Assembly (NCBI RefSeq): GCF_009389715.1
Contig: NC_052400.1
Span: 2,294,001 to 2,358,000, forward strand
Reading direction: 5' to 3'
DNA length: 64,000 nt
Source: Phoenix dactylifera
Lineage: Eukaryota; Streptophyta; Magnoliopsida; Arecales; Arecaceae
Shown: positions 58,697 through 64,000 of the stretch, one piece after another
Layout: each line of letters opens with the position of its first letter
Numbering within the stretch: the first letter of the stretch is position 1
The notes under the pieces: generated by a model
What the model was told of the DNA's origin: nothing
Databases searched by the model: none
Seen by the model: the letters and a program-made list of their open reading frames with translations, nothing else
Program-made: the position numbers and the translations under genes

Positions 58697-59105
58697 CGTG
58701 AGGACCCATACGAGCGTGTGTTTAGTCCTACATCAGTTATTTGTCGAAAAATTTTTGGATACTTATATAGGATCAAGGAGTCCAAATAATATCTTCCGAC
58801 TAGCCTTTTTGGGTGAGGTCATGGATTGTTATAAATGATATCAAAGCGAATTTGATCCATAGCCTATATGGATTAAGGGACACATGAGCCAATCGTGGTG
58901 CTTGTGATTAGATTTGAATGGATTTGAATCATTAATCTGATGAGGATGTCAAGGTTTAAACGGAAAAAATATGTGAGGATCTGTGTGGGCATGTGTTTAG
59001 TCCTATATTGATTTTTTGCCAAAAAAATCTTAGGTACTTATACTTGATTACGTAACCCAGATAATATCTTTCAGATAGCTATTTTGGATGAAATCGTGCT
59101 GTTAA
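58697..59105 (+). mobile_element. TRIM-like miniature LTR retrotransposon
   Basis: Two direct repeats, 58697-58833 and 58972-59105, flank 138 bp of internal DNA. Both start GTGAGGA(C/T), contain TGTGTTTAGTCCTA and AATAATATCTT, and end near TGTTA(T/A)A. Directly after the first repeat, TGATATCAAAGC (58836-58847) is close to the initiator-tRNA-Met primer-binding site TGGTATCAGAGC. No coding sequence. Divergence between the repeats shows it is old. Confidence 0.65.
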
Positions 59106-61961
59106 AATGGTGAACCCACAAGAATAGAGCTTGTCGCCTTCACAAGGCTACCCTCACTGCCTTAGAGTCCATCCTATGTCTTGATCATCTGTCTGCACTA
59201 AGAATATTGCATCAATCATCCATCTCAACAAAAATGAAAAAGGTCCCGGATTCAAGTCGTGGGAAGCCTTTTTTTCATGCCATCTCATCCAAGTATATAC
59301 CACAGGGATTACGTCCCCAATAATTGCATAATGGATGGTACACCTTGGCACTGAAATGCTATTAGATTTCTTTTTTTCTTTGTTTTCTGTTAAGAGAGAG
59401 TGAAAGAATTAGGCCGGGACCCATTCCAAAATTTATTTAAATAACTGAACTACCAGTTAGCCACGGCTGTGTACAAAAAGCAAATTGCAACAGATTAGGT
59501 AATCCAGTGATTATAGGTAGAATTCTGAAAAACAGAGTGCTGTAATGTTGTTAAGAGAATGAAAAGAATGAAAGAAGAATTACTGGACAAATACTGTTGG
59601 TTGAGCTAAGAAGATTGCAAGGGAATGTCATAGATGAAATGGATGTGGGATTATCTTTTAAACCCTAAGCAAGTTTGGTGTTGGTTGATAAGAATCAAAA
59701 TTACTTGGAACATTAGATTTCTTTTAATCTTTTCTGGTGACTGGTTATCTTTTGCCATGAGGTTGTTGGCTGATTGTTCATGGTTATCTTTTCCCGGAGT
59801 AGAACAAACATGAACCTAAAAAAATTGAAAGGGCCCATTCAGGAACAATAAAATGACATCGTGATTTGAATTTCGATGAAACAATACATCAATGAGAGGT
59901 TAGTTCAATAAGTTCAGTAACTTCTTTTTTTTATAGGTACGGGAACAAAAACTCATCTTATGTTTTTTGAAAAATAGAAGATGCTTTCCCCTACCTCTAT
60001 TTTTTTATTTTAAAATAATTTCAAAAACAGTTATTAATGGTATTAGAAGAACGGTTGTATTAGGGGTATTTGTGCAAAAACAGTGTTATATGAGGGTGCA
60101 GAAATATGTAAATTTTAAAAAGGTATTCATGCAAATTTGAATTTTTCAAAGGATATTCATGTATAAGACCCTAAAAAAAATAACAAAATGTGAAAGCATC
60201 TTTAAATAAACTCATCATCTAATTCATTAACATGACAATGCAGTTCCATCAACTTATCTTTGGCTTCGTATGGATCAAGACGACCTAGAAAAGTCTATAT
60301 TGAATAAAATGTGGAAAAATAAGAGCTATGGAAATATAAAAGTTGCTTTTCTTTTAAGAGTAGAAATATCCCACAAATAAGTGTGTGGTAGCTTTATTGG
60401 CTTGTTGAATAAATGATACCATGATCCAACAGATATGATATAGATTTACTTAAAAACCAAGGAACTCAAGTGCATAGAGGATCTTACAGAATCAATTATC
60501 TTGATTGAATTGAATTTATGACAAATTAGAAATCCTCCCTATATCAAGGAAATTTTATAAATTGCATGCTAATTAACAAACTTAGGTGTGACTTAGAATT
60601 CTGATGCAAATTTATTAGTTTTTTCTTTTCCATGTCTACTGGATTTTTGTTTCTCATTAATAGCTTTTTTATAGATCCTAAAGCTGCACTGGCATCTCTG
60701 ATCTTTGTTTGCATGTCAAATGCATGTCTTTTCAAAAATCCTCTCAGTTTTGATTGTTTGACTCCATTTTTAGCGGTTGACCCAATTATTTTAGTCAATT
60801 ATTGCACTAGCACTCAGCCATCGAGAGCGATGGGTGCATGCGAAAGTCTTCGCATCGTGTCGGGTGATTGCTACCATACCATAATTTAAGGTAAACAAGG
60901 GCTAATAATGCAGCAGTAGTCAACCACGGGATCACGATGTGAATACTAGAAGTTGGAAGTATATAAGGACTTCAAAAACTAGATTAAACCACGGGATGAA
61001 GTCAATAAAATGAACCCATGAACCCATAAACGTTACCTTTGTGCTCCAAGAAAACAATGAATCTATAATAATTTGCTAGAATATACATACATACATGCAT
61101 GCATACATATATACATATATGTATATATATGTGTGTGTATAAAGTCAAGATCAATTTTGATGATAGTATTTTAAATAGAGGTAATGACTAGTTTTGCTAT
61201 CGGAAGTACCAACGATGCACTAGTGGTTGCAGGTGGCATCAAATTTGTTGAGACGATGATGCTAATATGGTCGAGAATTTAGATCAGGTTGGAACAAATT
61301 AATTATTTTTTACAGCCCAAGCCATGGTCTATTATGGTAGGATCTTCCTCGAGCAGTCCTTCTATACGAACACTCGATGAGAACCTTTGTTATCCATTGT
61401 CATACCTCTGCAACCTTCAGCAAATTTTTGAACAAGAAAGCTTGACGAGAGGGAACGAGGAAAACATATATTGCATGAAACAAGACGTGTGGTTCGGCTA
61501 CTTGAAATAAATATACCCAGAGTGGATGGATAAAATGCTTCTCTTCCAAAACATTGCCAACGTCAGGGCTCCTCTTTCTTTGGGAAACTATTAAGTCTAC
61601 TACTGCCGGATAAAACTGGACTTTGCAATTGAAAAAAACACTGAATTAAATGCTTTCATCCATGTTTTTCCAAGAATATAAGAAAATTGTTGTCCGTACT
61701 GCATGCACCGTGTGGCCATGCATGCATCCAACAATGGCTATTGATTTCTATAGCCTCATTCATCAAACATGTATCTTGGTGAACTATTGTAGAAATCAAC
61801 TACAAGTGTCGTAAAACTGGTGCATACGGTGTAGGCAATAATTTCTCTATAATATTCCGTGTGCTCCCATTAGTCCACAATTGCCAAAACGGCTCACCAA
61901 CGCGGCTAAACTGGGTTCATAAGAAAAAGGGAAAAATATATAAAAAAAAACCCAGCACTCC

Positions 61962-62025
<64 letters not shown>

Positions 62026-62820
62026 GTATTATGGGATCTTCACCACCAGTCTTGCTGCTCCTTTGGCAACTTGTTACGTGGGTAAAGCATAATAATCTTT
62101 TTGAAATCAAATGGTTGATTTCAAAAAATAAAATATCTAAAAATTGAGCTGAAAAATCTTCTATAGGAGAAAAATTATATTCTATATGATATACACTACA
62201 TGATCATATATGCCATCAATCATAACCGCTCGTTCCTATGAGCCCCAATCATCAAGCGCTTATCTCGTGCAGAGCTACAGGAATGAACGATTGTGATTGT
62301 CGATATATATGGCCACATGGTGCACGTTGTGTAGGATATAATTTTTCTGAAGAATCTTATATAATAGTCCCAATATAATTAGCCATACAAATAGCCTTTC
62401 AATCAGATATATCATTAGCCTTCCTATAAATATGAAATATCTTGAGCAAAAGCAAAGCGCATATCATTCACCAGCAATCTTGTAGAAAGAGATGCAGTCT
62501 AGCAAAAGAGGATGGAGGATCTGAAAGCCATATGATAACAGTCGATGAATCTCCTAAAAAATTAGCCCCTTCCAAGCAGCACATAGTTTAGCCACTGGAA
62601 CTACAGTATCAAAAATTCTGATACCACCTGCAACTAATAAAGCACCATCAGTGTGGCTTTGAGGAAGCAGATTATGGTGGCTTCTAGGATGCAGAAACTC
62701 TATTGAAAGAGCCACGGGTTACTGTTATGGAAGATCATTTTGGAGCGGAGATATGCATAAACTCCTGGGCTTGGGCAGATGCTTTAATCAGAATCAACCA
62801 CTCTCGGACTCGATCCCTAA
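59106..62820. other. Intergenic, no gene recognised
   Basis: AT-rich DNA. It contains an ATAC/ATGC/GTAT microsatellite (61081-61140), a (CT)n tract (61968-62021) and short frames without domains. 60544-60798 (minus) is open for 84 codons but no family is recognised. Confidence 0.45.
61968..62021 (+). repeat. (CT)n microsatellite
   Basis: About 54 bp of uninterrupted CT. Confidence 0.95.
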
Positions 62821-62825
62821 TGTTG

Positions 62826-63095
62826 ACTGTTACGGGGGGTTCCCCGAATTTAGTCCCACATCGGCCGTGTAGCGGGAAGGTCTGTGCCATATAATGGGGG
62901 GCTCAATCACCCTTCCCTTAGGAGGCGCCTTTTGTGGAGCAAAACCGTGAGGCGCCGTGAGGAGGGCTCCGGGTACGCTCGACCCCCGAATCGGACCCAA
63001 AGCGGACAATACCTTCTGGGGGACACTCTCTCTTTTGCTGCTCGGCTGGTGTATGGGCTCTGCTGGTGACGGGGTGCAAATCCCGCATCATTGAC
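62826..63095 (+). mobile_element. Short GC-rich LTR/TRIM-like repeat with TAGTCCCACATCGG box
   Basis: A sharply GC-rich block in AT-rich DNA. It begins near TGTTACGGGG, includes TTTAGTCCCACATCGGCC (62850-62867), a GCCATATAATGG TATA-like element (62886-62897), two copies of GAGGCGCC and a T-arm-like ACGGGGTGCAAATCCCGC (63069-63086) at its right end. The TAGTCC(C/T)ACATC box also occurs in the TRIM at 58697. It has no coding capacity. It is probably a solo LTR or non-autonomous element; the exact ends are unclear. Confidence 0.4.
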
Positions 63096-64000
63096 TTTCA
63101 AGTACAATCAGGTTTTCTTGTCAAACCTTCCTACTGCCCGATTATTTTGAATAGTTTAATCCAATCATTGAGAAAAGACCCCTTTTTTATCTTCCGTCGT
63201 TTTAGTTTTTTCCTCTCAATTTCTTCGGACGGTGAAACGTATCCCGTCACCGGACTAGAATTTGGCATTGATGGGATGTTTATGTGGGCTAAGGGAACGA
63301 ATAGAATAAAATAAAACATTGGCTAGACGAATTTCATACACAATAATACACATTATTAAAATTTAAATCAAGGTCGAGAAGCTAACGGTCCGTCAAAATA
63401 AGAGTTGTCTTGGCCATCACTTTGAGCATATCAACCTACCTACTAGTTTTACAGGTCCGGGTTGCATCTTTTCCATAGAATGATTCAAATCCTTTTTTTC
63501 ATAGGATAGGTGCCATTAAATCGTGCAGTAGCCACTACGAGATCTATACAGACCGATAAAAAAGATGCTTTAAAATCTGGGTAAGGCATGATTCAACAAT
63601 TGATGTCGGAGGAAAAAAAAAAAAAAACACCATCCTTTTCGCATGCGAAAGATGCAACCAAACCTCTAGTTTTACCATAGTGTTACCTTACGAAGCAAAC
63701 TTCATTTATTTGGGGACAATATTTTGATTTTTTATAGAGTAAAATGAATTAAATAAATAAAATATAAGATCTATTTAGATTTATTTTGTTTTATCTCAAA
63801 ACCAAACAAAGTTCTGAGAATTATAGAGCACCCCAATTGAGGGATTGCTGTAAACATTTATACTTTCTGATAAACATGTATTTTTATTTCTCAATGGCAT
63901 GCTTCTTTGTGCCTCTCCAGCAAATAATGTGACTGTCAAAAAAATATACAATTCAAACAGGTAGCTCCCGTTAAACAGCACCGCTTATATAGTGCCTTCT
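63096..64000. other. Intergenic, no gene recognised
   Basis: AT-rich, with an A-run near 63613. Small frames carry no recognised domain. Confidence 0.45.

Overview
The window is nuclear DNA of a flowering plant. GT-AG introns, AT-rich spacers, plant-only families (SAUR, DUF599, HKT, plant EFR3-like) and nested plant retrotransposons show this. The HKT gene resembles the grass HKT2 group and the EFR3-like gene resembles rice SEMI-ROLLED LEAF 2, so a monocot is most likely. A palm is my best guess, but I could not search any database.

Layout. Bases 1-11,330 hold the 3' thirteen coding exons of an EFR3-like (SRL2/EFOP) gene whose 5' exons lie off the left edge; its introns carry a LINE remnant, a duplicated SINE-like element and other duplications. 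Bases 14,250-17,290 hold two SAUR genes on opposite strands, with a LINE 3' end and an unexplained GC-rich patch between them. Bases 22,338-36,267 are a nested insertion: a complete 13.0-kb Ty3/gypsy element of the Tat lineage (minus strand) sits inside an older, broken copia element, flanked by a 5-bp target duplication. The Tat element has almost identical LTRs, one intact 1,822-codon gag-pol frame, a three-exon antisense gene with a Transposase_28-like N-terminus, and two tandem arrays. Bases 39,600-49,030 hold three DUF599 membrane-protein genes; the last two lie in a segmental duplication separated by a decayed copia element. Bases 51,249-54,432 are a 5'-truncated LINE with a 12-bp target duplication. 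Bases 55,258-58,066 encode a complete HKT-type cation transporter (538 aa, three exons). A small TRIM-like element follows, then mostly non-coding DNA with one more short LTR-like repeat.

How it fits together. The host genes are unrelated in function: plasma-membrane PI4-kinase anchoring (EFR3-like), auxin-related growth (SAUR), an uncharacterised membrane family (DUF599) and Na+/K+ transport (HKT). They are not a cluster with a shared task. The most interesting sequence is the young Tat element: a sense gag-pol plus an independently promoted, spliced antisense gene, separated by two arrays that share a module, with an LTR TATA box inside a perfect inverted repeat. Antisense genes of this type are known in Tat-group elements, so the novelty lies in the details.
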